From: Paralvinella palmiformis
Lineage: Eukaryota; Annelida; Polychaeta; Terebellida; Alvinellidae
Reading direction: 5' to 3'
DNA length: 64,000 nucleotides
Assembly (NCBI GenBank): GCA_025642065.1
Contig: JAODUP010000014.1
Coordinates: forward strand, 124,001-188,000
The translations under genes and the position numbers were made by a program. Under the pieces are notes generated by a model. The model was not told where the DNA came from, made no database searches, and was given only the letters and a program-made list of their open reading frames with translations. Of the stretch, positions 11,491 to 25,810 are shown piece after piece (the stretch's first letter is position 1; the number at the start of each line of letters is the position of its first letter).

Positions 11491-11823
11491 GTGAGTATGT
11501 CTTTAATCTTAGCTAATCACTTGCCGATCAAGAATGATGAATCTTTTGAGGAACGATCTGCTTCAACTAAAATGATCCCATACAGGAAATACTGGTCTAT
11601 TAACGAGAATGTTTTTCTTCCTGATCTGATTATTTCTTCCCTGAGATTAGATCCATTGGAAGGTATCTTTCGACTAGTAGATTTATGCGATAGTAAATTC
11701 ATGGACTTTGTAGATAAGCATGCATCTCTAGGAACAAAGAAATGCCAAGACCATTACTTTCACTGGAAAGAAAGAATTTACAGGCTGCAAAGAAACACAG
11801 AAGAAATTATACACCTTTGTTAA
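11491..11823 (+). CDS. Unrecognised 110-codon ORF
   Basis: An intact + strand frame with mixed, protein-like composition, including FLPDLIISSLRLDPLEGIF and a C-terminal stretch with CQDHYFHWKERIYRL. An internal acceptor-like TTAATCTTAG lies at about 11504-11513. It has no signal peptide or membrane segment and I recognise no domain. After the stop a short inverted motif (AATCAGCGGTACTGATT) is present. It could be one exon of a larger gene or an element-encoded frame. Confidence 0.3.
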   Translation: MSMSLILANHLPIKNDESFEERSASTKMIPYRKYWSINENVFLPDLIISSLRLDPLEGIFRLVDLCDSKFMDFVDKHASLGTKKCQDHYFHWKERIYRLQRNTEEIIHLC

Positions 11824-12334
11824 TCAGCGGTACTGATTAACAAAGATTCATAATATCAGTGCTGATTCAGCACTAATATATATGTTCAAAGTAAAATCAG
11901 ACTGTCCTTCCAAATGTTTTTGATAATTATATGACCTATATTGTTTTAATAACCTCTTCTATCAAAAGATGTAAAATTGGTCTCTCATTGGTAGACAAGA
12001 CTTGATATAAGGTCATGATATCAACTTCTAGCAGAGATTGACATCAGACAGTTGCTGATGAGGTCCTGCAATGTTTCTGTGTAACCATCGTTAAGCCTAC
12101 TACGTCTCTTAGAAGAGAGTGCCGGCGGGATCTTCGGAAGTAAACTCAATTACAAAGACATCCAATAACTGGATGCTATCTCATAATTCATGAAAGCTGC
12201 ACTTATTCAATAAAAGTATTTTTGTTTAAAATTATAGAAAACAAAATGGCTGCTTTTCGTCTAAGCAAACGTTAATTCAATATTAATATCAATCAAACAC
12301 CAAAATCTCCAATTAATAGAAGGAAGTCAGGGTT

Positions 12335-12430
12335 GTTAGTTCCTTTGTATTAGACTTGTCTGCTGCATTTGACATGGTTGACGATAATGGACTTTTCTCC
12401 AAGCTGAACTTTTTGTATTATCAGGTAAAG
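12335..12430 (+). pseudogene. LINE reverse transcriptase fragment
   Basis: The plus strand encodes SSFVLDLSAAFDMVDDNGL, the LDLSAAFD-x-VDH motif of CR1/L2/Jockey-type reverse transcriptases, with a stop soon after. Only this short piece is recognisable. Confidence 0.7.
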
Positions 12431-12639
12431 TACTTGAATGATTCAGTCTTATTTGGAATAAAGTTTCCAGTGAGTGGCTGTTCGTGGCATTTTGTTCGAT
12501 ATTCTGTATTTTTTATCTCGTATGTCACATGATTCAGTTGTCGTTATTTTGAATTTCACAATATACGCAACTAATCTGGAGAACAGTAACAGTGATACGG
12601 TGTTAAAAAACAATTACAGTTAATAATACACAAACAATA

Positions 12640-13115
12640 TACAAAATGTATATAGCGCCCAATATAACCTGTAAGAGGTTACTCTAAGGCGCTTGACAAT
12701 AAATAATTCTATGGATGTAACAGATTTACATCTTTAAAAAATACATATTTCTTTCCAGCCAGATACATAATATATTCAGCTAGGAAAATCTGAAACAAAA
12801 GGATTAGTTATTATCTTCTTTTTGAAGGAGTGAAGGGTCTTGCAAATTCTAATGGTTACTGGAAGATTATTCCATAAGGTTGCAGCAGCGTTTCTGAAAC
12901 ATCTATTACCGTATGTCACTCCACGTGTCGTTGGGACGACTAAGAATGCTCCAGACTCAGATCGTAGAGACCTTGTCGGCTGATACGGTACGACAATTTC
13001 CTCTAAGTACTGAGGGGAAGTCCCTTGAAGTGCATTAAACGTGTACATCAAAATCTTGTACTGCGGCCTATATGCAGGAAGTTCAAGACTGGTGTTATAT
13101 GTTCTCTTTTATGAG
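12640..13115 (-). pseudogene. CR1/L2-like LINE 3' end
   Basis: Minus-strand translation begins with a REHITPVLNFLH-like block, then after a frame change runs KILMYTFNALQGTSPQYLEE, SLRSESGAFLVVP and RCFRNAAATLWNNLPVTIR with a closing HSFKKKI. This is the usual C-terminal end of such ORF2 proteins. The non-coding tail contains GGCGCTATATACATTTTG-like sequence on the minus strand, and that tail is shared with SINE family D. Confidence 0.85.
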
Positions 13116-13119
13116 TGCG

Positions 13120-13620
13120 AGTGACTAACCTGGCAGAGGAATTCTGTACTTTATGTATAGCCGTATCATCAGTTCACTCTCAAATAACTGGATTGCTAGA
13201 GGGACAAGATTATAATTCGGTTGATCGAAGGTTGGCATAATAGCCAAGAATTCCATTGTGTTATGATTTCTACAACAACAATCACATTGAACGCCACGAA
13301 GCTGTTTGGAATAAACCATTGAGTCAGTGGTTCATTTTGGATTCATTTCCTTGTTCACTAATTAATTAGAACAATCATAATGTGCTATTCATGATTTTAT
13401 TTACTTATTATTAAATTAATCAATAAATCGATATGGTGCAACAGTTGCGTAACGTTATACATTTGTATATACAAAACATAAACAATACCGGTTCAAACAT
13501 ATCACCTATATTATAGGTACAAGCATGCATGATGCGTACCAACATGCATGTACTGTATCTTCCATACAGTTTGTACATGTACGTTATTTGCTTGATTTAA
13601 AAAATGTAGAAGTGTTACTT
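13120..13620. other. No gene recognised
   Basis: AT-rich spacer with short open frames only. Confidence 0.4.
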
Positions 13621-13624
13621 TGCT

Positions 13625-13985
13625 TCAAATGGACACGTCGTTTGCCTGTTGCGGTGTTTGCCTGTTCTCACAGAAGTGGTAACACTGATATGCGTTTATT
13701 TGGGCAGCATCTGGTGCAGCTTCAAGGTAAAGTAGGGCCTGTTCAATGTGCGTGGGCACTTGGACATCGCGACCTTCATATTCATCAACATCTCCATCGT
13801 CGTCAGATATGGCGGTAGTGACTCGTGTAACTGATAACCCCTTCATCAGTCAACTCATAATATGTGGGAATGTCTCTATCGTTGTCCATCCGTTCATCAA
13901 TCTCTTGCTGATTGATAGACGAATGACACATCTGTCTTATACCGTGACGCTCCTTGGATCGTGTAAGTCAGCCACTGGATGATGA
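13625..13985 (-). pseudogene. Tigger/pogo-type transposase C-terminal remnant
   Basis: On the minus strand one frame gives IPTYYELTDEGVISY and a second, after a frameshift, gives AISDDDGDVDEYEGRDV and HIEQALLYLEAA. The acidic linker following L-T-D-E and the E-A-L-x-x-L-E segment are characteristic of the tail of Tigger/pogo and jerky-like DDE transposases. The catalytic core was not found here. Confidence 0.5.
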
Positions 13986-14319
13986 TAATATGGTGCTGTT
14001 ACCATGAAGCATTTTGTGAAAATCAAGGCCTTCTGTGATAAAACCCCATCGTTAACCGGGGATCCCACTTGCACACTCCTGACCAAATCAGGTGTTTAAA
14101 GAATCTTCCTTACCCCGATCAGAACATGTCTTCATCATTTTGCAGGTTTTGGGTTCAGCCACCTGGTGTTGACTTCTGTTGTGTCGTTGTGACGTTATTG
14201 GTAGTAGTGTCGATTAGGGTCTTTCATGGGAAGTGGTATGATGATTTCTGGTTGAAATGTTTACACTCTGATAGTCAATGCTGTTAGGTGAGAAACTGAC
14301 AATTTGAAGTCTTCAGTGA

Positions 14320-15000
14320 GGGGTGCATTTTAATCTTCTTCGGCACATCCGATGGGCTGGGCTGGACAGTTGAGCAGATAATGCACTGAGTTGTATGTTT
14401 GTTGGCAGTGAAGGCAAAGTGCTGGGGATGACGGACGGGTGGTGTTTCGTGTGTATCGCCAGAAACGTAGTCGTCTGAGTTGGATGTCGGCCAGTCTGTT
14501 GTTAAGGGCGTTATCTCCCGCTACTTAGTGGTGGTCTGGTACCAGTCCTTAGGTGATGACGTGCAGTCTGTATAGGTCGATTCGAGTTGATTGAAGATGA
14601 ATCTGTCGATGGGATGGTTCGATGTGCCAGGGTTATGTTTAGTGTATTCAACGGCTTCTAGGTCTGTGGCTTCGTTCTCTAGTTGATCAGCTCGATCATT
14701 TCCCTCAAGGTTTACGTAATTTGGAACTCAGTGAATGGATTACTTGGATTCCACGTTGCCTGAGGGTTGACACAGTGATGAAGATTTCTGTGAAGATTTC
14801 TGAATATAAGTGGAGGTTAGCTGTGGAGATGATAGTTAGTGCTGAGTAGATGACCACTCTTTCATGGAAAGGATATCTTGCTATCCAGATTAGTGCAGCT
14901 ATGACTGTATGCAGCTCCGCTAGTGTGATCGAGGTGTAGTTTGGGATTCGGTCTCTGATTTCTTTTTTCTTTGTCAGTTTCTTTAATGAAGCATGCCCAG
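14320..15000 (-). pseudogene. RNase H-bearing non-LTR retrotransposon fragment
   Basis: Minus-strand frames give SITLAELHTVIAALIW (N-terminal RNase H helix with the E-L pair), then after a frameshift VPNYVNLEGNDRADQLENEA, matching the G-N-x-x-A-D box of RNase H. Downstream ALCLHCQQTYNSVHYLLNCP fits the C-x2-C...H-x4-C zinc knuckle that follows RNase H in several LINE clades. Stops and frameshifts show it is inactive. A related block at 15060-15195 (CACCTGGTGTTGTCTTCT) repeats sequence near 14160, so part of the non-coding end is duplicated. Confidence 0.75.
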
Positions 15001-15189
15001 GCTGTAATGTAATGCTGAACCCTTTTAGGGATCATGTAATGTAATGTCCTTATTGAAATTTGGGGTAGAGATCCTTGGCTGTTGCCTGTTGGGCACAGTC
15101 ACCTGGTGTTGTCTTCTTTTCAGTCTTTATTGTTGATGGTGGTGTTTATAGGGGTCGTTCAGTAGAAGTGGGGTGATGATGTTTGCATG

Positions 15190-15220
<31 letters not shown>

Positions 15221-15222
15221 GT
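15190..15222. repeat. AAT trinucleotide microsatellite
   Basis: Perfect (AAT)n tract that, read on the minus strand, forms the 3' terminus of the adjacent LINE copy. Confidence 0.9.
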
Positions 15223-17260
15223 AGTAGCAGTATTTTATATAGGGCCTTATTCAACTGAAATTGCTATACGGTGCTTAACATTTAAAACACAATTAAAACA
15301 TATTCTGAGCTTATTTAGATCAAATACATTTCATACATAATAAACTGGTTTTATATTATAAATGCGCCAATTTAAAACAAAATGGGTTTAAGAACCTTAC
15401 AAAATATGTCTTTACTTGCTGCGAGTTTAATGTGGTTTGGCAACTCGTTCCGCAGGCTGGGAGTTGATGCTCGGGAGGATCTCTCCCCGTACATTGCTGT
15501 ATGGCTTCTTGGTACCATCAAAAGTGAATAGGACTCAGATCGGAGCATTCTCACTGGTATATATTTTTTAGATCAGATCACTTAGATACACCGGTGCTGT
15601 TCCATTCAGTACTTTGAATGTATGAAACACGATTCTGTAGAGTGATCTGAAACGTACAGGAAGCCAGTACAGCTGGAACAAAACTATATGTGTTATATGT
15701 TCCCTTTTGCGAGTGTGTGTCACCAGACATGCAGCATAGTTCTGCACTCGCTGTAGACGGTTTGTCAGGGAGAGGGGGTATTATATAACAATGCATTGCC
15801 ATAATCCAGTCGAGAAATAATAAGGGCTTGGACTAAAGTCTTGCACGTCCTATATTTCTTATTTGATAATAACAGAACTTACATATATAATTCACCTGCT
15901 TCTCCATTCCTAGTGTATTATCTAATGTAAGCCCTAGATTTCTTACAGACATGGAAAAATCTCTATAACTGGATCCTACCCTAATGCGAAGATTCTCAGT
16001 TTTCTTTACATGGTGCTTGGATGAGAAAACAATGAATTTTGTCTTGTCTCTACTCAATTTCAGCATGTTGCTGTTCATCCAAGTACTTATGTCTGCAATA
16101 CAAGCTGCAATTGAAGATTAAATATCATCCCATTTATCACGTGGCTTCAAAGTCATGTACACTTGTGTATAATCGGAATAACAATCATATTTAATATTAT
16201 ACCGTTTAATAATTTCACCAACTGGTTTGGTATACATATAGTAATTCTTTGATCCTAAAACCGATTCCTGTGGTACACCAAAAAGAAGACCTACATCTGC
16301 CGATGTTTTATTGACCATTGAAACATACTGAGTTCTGTCGGCGAGGTACGACTTTACCCAAGTTCAAGCTTTTTCCTTGATTCCAAAGGAAAATTCTAAA
16401 TGCTTCAGTAGAATTGGATGATCGATTTCGTCGAAAGCTGCGGATAAATCAAGCATAATTAATGCAGTCATGGATCCGTCAACAAGAGCCTCAGCAATGT
16501 TACTGTGCATTTTCAAGGGAGCAGTTTCTGTTGAGTGACCTCTACGATCAGCAGACTGATAAATGTCATTAAGATCATTGTCCGCTAAGTGTTTTTCTAC
16601 ACGCCTTGCTACTACCTTCTCAATTAGTTTAGAGATGAAAGGAAGGTTAGAAATAGGACGATAATTCTTCATATCTTCCTTATCAAACCCAGGTCTCTTA
16701 AACTTATGGTGGCTAGTTTCAAAAACAACGGCATCACTGATTCATCCATTGACCTATTGACAATGGCTGTAATCAGTGGTAGAAGTTGATCCACACATTT
16801 CTTCAAAAGCAAGGGGGCAGTGGATCCAAGTCACATGACTTGTTCGGTGACTTTCCTCATGAAATAATTGCTGAACTTGTCCGCCAGGAGTTCGGCAGAT
16901 GTAAAATGTAGAAGATTTGCACTTGAGTTACTTCCCATCAAGTTCTTAGTTAATTTGAAGAGTTTCTTTTGATCTTTTCCACATTCCTCTATCTTTGTGG
17001 AATAGTAGTGTATTCATTTTTCTACAGAGATCCCTGTATATTACATAGTGCGCCATTAAGGAAGTTCGGCGCCAGATTATCTCCGCTCTCCTCCGAATTT
17101 TCTTAGCAGATCTGAGTTTATGGTCTCAACGTGATGATTCTTGAACACGAAGGAGCAATGGTTATTTATGAAACTCTGGACACCTTGGTTATAGTCTTCT
17201 ACCAGCTCGTCAACTGATCCCTCACAATTACTCAGGTGTTGAGACGACTGTAGATCACCA
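15223..17260 (-). pseudogene. CR1/L2-like LINE with broken reverse transcriptase
   Basis: Read on the minus strand in order: an AKKIRRRAEIIWRRTSLMAH block of the endonuclease-RT linker (about 17100); KNYRPISNLPFISKLIEKVV, HSTETAPLKMHSNIAEAL and LIMLDLSAAFDEIDHPILL (16364-16672); GVPQESVLGS and YDCYSDYTQVYM in place of YADDTQLY (16118-16318); KTKFIVFSS and VRNLGLTLDNTL (15833-16078); and a RMLRSESYSLLMVPRS tail (15372-15554). The catalytic aspartates in the usual A-D-D box read S-D-Y, and several stops are present, so it cannot be active. The 3' tail has AGGCCCTATATAAAATACT and ends in (ATT)n. Confidence 0.92.
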
Positions 17261-17269
17261 ATAAATTCT

Positions 17270-18280
17270 TTAATATTGCAGTTGGGATACCGAATCGATG
17301 CATTCCTGTAATTACATTATTTCTATAGTTTGACATATAAATGGTAGGCCCATAATGATGGTTAATGCTGATTGAATGGGATGATTGACATACTTCGTTA
17401 TAAGCGTTTTAAGATAGATCTACTTACTGTTAGATTAAATGGGTCTCTTATCGCATAAATATGTGTTTATTATATGTAATTATTGGTTCTAAATACGTGT
17501 TATGCCATAGATGCGAGATGTGTGTGGATCCGTCCAGGTTAGCGGTTAGCACTCGACGTGCTATTTTCACTAAATAATAAATAAATCCAAGTGGATGTAC
17601 CTTATCGAATGCGATACACGTTGATAAATGTATAGAATATACTTATTTTTGTTCCTTCCAAAGGTACTGAAAATGCAATCACTACTTCTCATCGACATCT
17701 AAACATTGGGAATCGGGTGGTAAGAATAACAATTCTACTAGATTATTGAGGCAATATCAGCATGTTGGTGTTTTAAAACGACGTGCAATAGTTCATTATT
17801 ATCATAAACGATAAATTCTGCCGCTTTGTGGTTATGATCGATATATTTTTCATACCTGGAGTTTCGACGGTCTTAAAGACGGCCCTACCTCTGAGTATAA
17901 TTCTATCACGGAAACCAGTTAAAGATTATTGAGTTCAACAACAAATCCGGAGAGAGGGTTGTTCGCGGTTTAAAGGCCTCCCTGGAACATCATAGGGATT
18001 TTTGACAGACATTTCGATCCTGACGCACCTAGATCTGTCCGAAGTGTTTAAATCAATGTTCTATGGCATATTATAGTCAAGGACAGATTATTAAATGTAG
18101 ATTATTATTATTATTAATAGTATAATTATAGCGTATTAACACCTTAGGTCGTTCCTTGGAAGTTAACTACCACGCAATGAAATATTATTGCTTAAATTAG
18201 AAGGATCTTATTTTAATATCGGAGATAATTAGTCGATAATAGCGCAATTCACACACACCCACACACACAAGTGGCTGAGA
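17270..18280. other. No recognised feature upstream of a promoter
   Basis: AT-rich sequence without long open frames. It ends with a short CA-rich tract at 18252-18269, just before the TATA box. Confidence 0.4.
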
Positions 18281-18287
18281 CAAAGAC

Positions 18288-18295
18288 TATAAAAA
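18288..18295 (+). promoter_or_regulatory. TATA box
   Basis: TATAAAAA lies about 25-30 bases before a likely start region around 18315, in a context (GACTATAAAAAGCTTG) that fits the metazoan core promoter. It is followed by a candidate non-coding exon with a strong donor. Confidence 0.6.
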
Positions 18296-18314
18296 GCTTG
18301 TCATTTACAAGCGA

Positions 18315-18461
18315 TGATCAACACCTTGAGAGATACGACTTCAGGATTTCATCAGTCAGCTCAGATCACTACGACGAGCTAAGACGAATTGAACCGAAGA
18401 CGGAATCAACAACATAATTAATATTATTCCTTTGATCTATTTACGGAGTTTATATTATCAG
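18315..18461 (+). other. Candidate non-coding first exon
   Basis: This stretch follows the TATA box and ends at TATCAG/GTAAGTG, a near-consensus donor. It holds a short reading frame of 22 codons from an ATG at 18314-18316, which may or may not lie within the transcript. No other ATG is open to the donor, so the exon is probably 5' UTR of the gene whose coding exons begin at 19952. Confidence 0.5.
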
Positions 18462-18498
18462 GTAAGTGTCTCTTTAAGAAAGGCACATCATTAAATAT

Positions 18499-18603
<105 letters not shown>

Positions 18604-18959
18604 AATCTGACAGTGACTTTTTGGATGGAGAATGGTTCAATCGAGTATAACTTGTCTTAAAGGTACTAGTACATTACTACTTGTCCTTAAGGGAATCTTT
18701 AGCGTCACTGGAGATCTCTGACTTATGATTGGCACGATGATTTGTTTATCTGAGATCGTTATTGACCCACGAACATGAAGTCGTGTACATAGTTGAGCCA
18801 GTGTACTGCAATACCTTTTACAGTGAAATTAGTTAATAATCTAGGGAATGGACGGTAATTAGCTCTCGACCTACCAGAAGTAGGAAGAAGCACAAACGGG
18901 ATCCGAGAAATGTAATTTTCAGTAAACCAAGCGGCAGTTATATCCAGACCGAGTGTAAT

Positions 18960-18971
18960 GTTGTGTGTGTA

Positions 18972-19002
<31 letters not shown>

Positions 19003-19078
19003 GTGTATTTTGTGTGTGTGTATTTTGTGTGTGTGTGTGCGTGCGTGTGTGCGCGCGCGCGTGCGTATGTGTGTGTGT
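18960..19078. repeat. Imperfect GT microsatellite
   Basis: GT-rich tract with ATTTT and GCGC interruptions. Confidence 0.9.
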
Positions 19079-19082
19079 CGAG

Positions 19083-19290
19083 TCGTGATGGCGCGGTTAG
19101 TTAGAGCGTAGCTATGTGTTCGAGTAACGCTTTGCGCCTATAATGACAGCACGCTTCCTTGACAGTATGCTTCCTTGGGAGTCGAGATGTGTTCTGGGTG
19201 GAAACAGGTCTGAGTCAGGGATAATAATATTGTAATGCGCCCAAGAGCAGCTGACTAGGGCGCTATATAAATGTCACGTGTTATATACTA
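19083..19290 (+). repeat. tRNA-derived SINE, family D
   Basis: Starts GATGGCGCGGTTAGTTAGAG (A-box half), lacks most of the B-box part, and continues with AACGCTTTGCGCCTATAATG and CAGGTCTGAGTCAGGGATAA. It ends AGGGCGCTATATAAATGTCA. The second copy at 23216 retains the B-box. The tail resembles the LINE 3' tails at 12.6 and 15.2 kb. Confidence 0.7.
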
Positions 19291-19461
19291 TTAGAGTGTG
19301 TCGTGGTCGTGATGTCAACGCGTTCTAAGAGAGGAGTAAGCAAACGTGTAATCCTTCCATTGACACATTCTTTGTAAAGTAGAACAAGCGATAAGATAAA
19401 TATAAATAAAAATCATGAATTTACCCGCTTTTATTTCATCGTGAATATGATAACGAATTAC

Positions 19462-19462
<1 letters not shown>

Positions 19463-19506
<44 letters not shown>
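19463..19506. repeat. AAT trinucleotide microsatellite
   Basis: Perfect (AAT)n tract. Confidence 0.95.
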
Positions 19507-19509
<3 letters not shown>

Positions 19510-19951
19510 TTGCTAGACTAATAAGTATAAAACTAAGCACAGGATACTTATTAATTATCCGATTGGTTTAAAACGGGATTTTAGCAGTGACTTAATCAGG
19601 ATGGATAAGTGTTCCTTAACGTAGGGATAGTTTGGCACGAAGTCGGTATAATGAAGCCGGAATAAAAAAAAGATGAATACTGTTTCTTAAAGATGTCGGA
19701 TTTGTGTTCAGCTCAAATTGTATGAATAAACGTTATCACACACACACACACACACAATGAGAAGTATGAAGACCGAGCAAACGAATATGCGTTGTCTCAG
19801 ATTAGACGATATTACAAACAAATACGAGTTACGAAATATGAACTAATCCGAGGTTAGATAGATCTGAGCGATGTTCCAAAAGTTATCACCTAAAACATAC
19901 CGATTGTCTTACCACCGTTCCCATTATCTGCGCGATGTAGAATGGTGGCGA

Positions 19952-22525
<2,574 letters not shown>

Positions 22526-22626
22526 TGCTGTTATCGTATACTATCGTAGTGTTATCGTATACGTTATTAAATATAATATCAAAATCTAGTGGTTTTGGAA
22601 TATCAGTCTCTATATTTGACGTCTGT

Positions 22627-22632
22627 AATAAA
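22627..22632 (+). terminator. Poly(A) signal AATAAA
   Basis: Canonical AATAAA about 100 bases after the stop codon of the 19952-22525 gene; a cleavage site is expected 15-30 bases later. Confidence 0.6.
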
Positions 22633-22699
22633 GCAATTGCATAATCGCATAAATACTAATGAGTTTGTCTATGTTCTGGAATGCCTTTTTGAGTCGGTA

Positions 22700-23170
22700 T
22701 TCAAGCGCTCGTAGGCGTGTGTGTGGGGGGGGGGGTGAGCGCGTGCTCGTGCACCTAGTTAAAATAATTCGCACTATCTCGCGATAACAGTTAGATATTA
22801 GCGCCCAGTATGAAAATTGCTCCGTCTGGTGTTTCACCTGCTACCACAAAGACACCTGCTACCTTACGACAAGCACGTGTGTGTGTGTGTGTGTGTGTGT
22901 ACGTGCGCGCGCGCATGTTTAAAAGTACTTGAAACAGGCGCAGAAGAATAAGTAACCAGAGACTGGATGTCTTCGATAGGGTTTGTGCCAGCCGATTTAT
23001 TCTTTTGTTATTGAACCAAATAATTGATTTCAGGTGATTGACTGCTTACTTTAACATCAACACACTGTAATCTAGAATTGAAATGAGACCGAAGTCTCTT
23101 ATTGACCGATGAAAATAGTAAAGACTTGGGTACTGCTGGGATTCGACTCTACGGCTTGAAGGTTTAACAG
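22700..23170. other. No gene recognised; G-run and GT repeats
   Basis: Contains a run of Gs near 22724-22735 and a (GT)n/(GC)n tract at about 22877-22913; no open frame with recognisable content. Confidence 0.5.
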
Positions 23171-23175
23171 CCTAG

Positions 23176-23178
<3 letters not shown>

Positions 23179-23214
<36 letters not shown>
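23179..23214. repeat. AT dinucleotide microsatellite
   Basis: Perfect (TA)n tract preceding the SINE head. Confidence 0.95.
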
Positions 23215-23215
<1 letters not shown>

Positions 23216-23216
<1 letters not shown>

Positions 23217-23930
23217 GATAGCGTAGTTAGTTAGAGCGTATGAGTCGCGGGTTCGCGAAGGGTCGCGGGTTCGAGTCTCCGGAGCTGCAATGCTGTCATG
23301 TGGCGACTGGTTCACTCATCCATAAAAAATGAGAACCCGACAGGACGAGATGGGTTGGTGTTTGAGTAACGCTTTGCGCTTATAATGGCAGCATGGGTTG
23401 TATGCTCCCTTGGGATTTGAGATGTGTGCTAAATTGGAACGGGTCTGAGTCAGAGATAATATTACTCTAAAGCATCTTAATAGACAATTTCCGCGACGCA
23501 TGCGCAGTTCACATCTGCTGTGGTTTGCTGGTCAGTGAGGCCGTGTAGTAGCATGGAACAAAAAGTGTAATTAACCAATTGTTCGTAAATTAAGGTTTTG
23601 AGGGATTCACGGAACTAAATCGATAGACAACTTCCTGTAGCAGTTTCATTTTTGATAAGATTAGTTGCATGGGGAGAGTTGACGGTTTAATTTTGTAAAA
23701 ATACATGTTATTGAAAATAAATCATCAAGTTGGGAACTGTAATAGACATGTTATCAATATATGAAACATATTGTGATATCCGTAATCTCACGATTCGTAA
23801 AAGAATGTTTTATCATATGGTTCAGCGACCCCGGTGAAACAGCAAAGGGACTCTCGCTAGATGGCGCAGTCGTCGCGGGAATTGTCAAGAGCAGCTATCT
23901 AGCTGAATAGGGAGCTATACAAATGTCATA
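23216..23930 (+). repeat. tRNA-derived SINE, family D, split by a MITE-like insertion
   Basis: The first part (23216-23482) has head GATAGCGTAGTTAGTTAGAG, B-box GGGTTCGAGTCTCC and a body matching 19083-19290. The tail resumes at about 23887 with AAGAGCAGCT and ends GGGAGCTATACAAATGTCAT, followed by (AT)n. Between them lies the 404-bp element described separately. Confidence 0.7.
23483..23886. mobile_element. Non-autonomous DNA element (MITE-like)
   Basis: Inverted ends are GACAATTTCCGCGACG at 23483-23498 and CGTCGCGGGAATTGTC at 23871-23886, one mismatch over 16 bases, with weaker similarity continuing inward (GCATGCGCAG and GATGGCGCAG). The inside has no long open frame. Comparison with the intact SINE at 19083 shows the SINE is interrupted exactly here. 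A target duplication is not clear. A related end lies at 9660-9710. Confidence 0.65.
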
Positions 23931-23939
23931 TATATATAT

Positions 23940-24631
23940 ATATATATATTGTTCCTTTGAAATAGAGCATAGACACCTTCGACTGATTTATTTCAAAGAA
24001 ACTTCACCATTCGATATATGCCGTATTAAGATAAAGCCAGAACGTGACAGTAAACGAACCAAATTAAAATTACATTTTCAAAACATCACCATGACTACGG
24101 GTTCTGCTAAATCTAAATAACGCAACGTAGGATTAAACATCCCCTCGGCAAACATTTCTCGATCTACCTAGGATGTTTTCCTTTATGGCAGTCAACTGTT
24201 GTTAGATCCTGATGTAGCAGATACCAATATAGGTTTGAAAAAGCATGAATTTACTATTTACAAAGTGTTTCCATGACTGAGCCAGAGAATTTCTGATAGA
24301 AACACGTATTGCATTCATTTTGTCTAGTTCTAAATATTGACAGGGCCGCACGACTAAAAGACATGACTACCATTTTATGCAAAAATACAAGACTTCTATA
24401 GAGAACTCGTATTTGGCGAACTCACGTGTCATGTGATATGGCTGCCAATAATAATTAAACATTTTAGTCTTCAAGAATCCAGAAAAAACAAGTTTTAATT
24501 ATTATGGACAATCGTATCACATGACAGGTTTGTTTGTAGCGAGAGGCTAAAACAAACGAATGAGTTAATACATAGGCACAGTACTTCAGTAGAAATAGAA
24601 ATACATACTAGAAATATATATTATAATGATG

Positions 24632-24663
<32 letters not shown>

Positions 24664-25640
24664 GATGATAATGATGATGATGATGATGATAAAGAATTAC
24701 TATTGTGCCCTAATATTGAGCAACAACTATTCCAAACAGTTGTAGGTGAGCTGCTCAATTTCCAGTACGGCATAAATTATGTATATTAACTGATATGCGT
24801 TATCGATAATGCTGTAATTACTAAATATATTCGCGCGATTCCTGATAATATCCCTTAATTATCGGGTCGAGTTGTTTTATGTAGTCGTCATTCTGACGTT
24901 TTAAATAGATGTTTAGGTTACGAGCAACGAACTTAATTAAATAATCGCGTGACGAACCGTTCGTACCACAGATGTATCGAGTGCAATTCTTAATCCAATT
25001 CCATTTAAACACACACGCGCACACAATCGTACACGCAAATTAGAATTAAGTATGTTTTGATTAGTTCATTTATTGGCCTTCATATATCGGCGGGTATTTT
25101 GCCAGCTAACAGTAACCACCTGATCCCACTAGAGAAGAGACGCTATACTTCAGGCTGGAACGCTGGAATATAAAAAAAAGTACCACCCCGATAATTAAGA
25201 CAAATTAATTAACAAAAGTCATATTAAAGATTGATGACGTCACTCAATACCGCAGTTACCTATATAAGGCGATTAATTACAACCGATAATTAAATACCTT
25301 CGTCTAAATTTTCAAAATGAACTCATTTTAACAGTAATATCGTTTCCATATGATAAATGGTCTATTTCATTCCGTAGATCGAAGTACAAAGTATAAAGGT
25401 AATTTATCACGACCATAAGCCGAAATAATTAGATTGACATACTGAGAAAATTATCAAAAGTTTAGTGCAACTGATTCGCTTCTAGATAGCATTAATCACA
25501 GAAGATATGGTAACGATATGTTCTTTAATGTTCAACAAATACACGTAAACCGTGATACTTGAAGAAAATACTCTATATACGTACGTAAATACACGAAACT
25601 ATTACAACATGTCAAAACCGTAAAATACTGGTTATGATTT
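23940..25640. other. No gene recognised
   Basis: Mostly AT-rich. A (GAT)n microsatellite at 24625-24690 is the main feature. A 67-codon minus-strand frame (24821-25024) has no signal or domain; a last exon of the EMI/EGF gene could lie in this interval but I could not identify it. Confidence 0.4.
24625..24690. repeat. GAT trinucleotide microsatellite
   Basis: (GAT)n with two single-base interruptions. Confidence 0.95.
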
Positions 25641-25646
25641 ACGTAC

Positions 25647-25742
25647 CTAGAGACTCACAAGCTATACCAGTAAAGTCTGCTAGACATTGACACTTCCCGT
25701 TGACACATTTGCCTTCATTTAGACAAGGAGGATTGCATCCTT
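25647..25742 (-). other. EGF exon, most 3' one found
   Basis: A 96-base phase 1-1 exon coding for [19 protein letters not shown] and then [12 protein letters not shown]. All six cysteines are present with spacing x3, x5, x4, x1, x8. The acceptor is CACTGACAG and the donor CTAG/GTACGT. It lies outside the duplicated segment. Confidence 0.85.
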
Positions 25743-25768
25743 CTGTCAGTGATATACAAGATATATAC

Positions 25769-25810
<42 letters not shown>

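Noticed and set aside
24821..25024. Possible final exon of the EMI/EGF gene
   Set aside because: No acceptor in the required phase with a convincing pyrimidine tract, and no membrane anchor or cysteine pattern.
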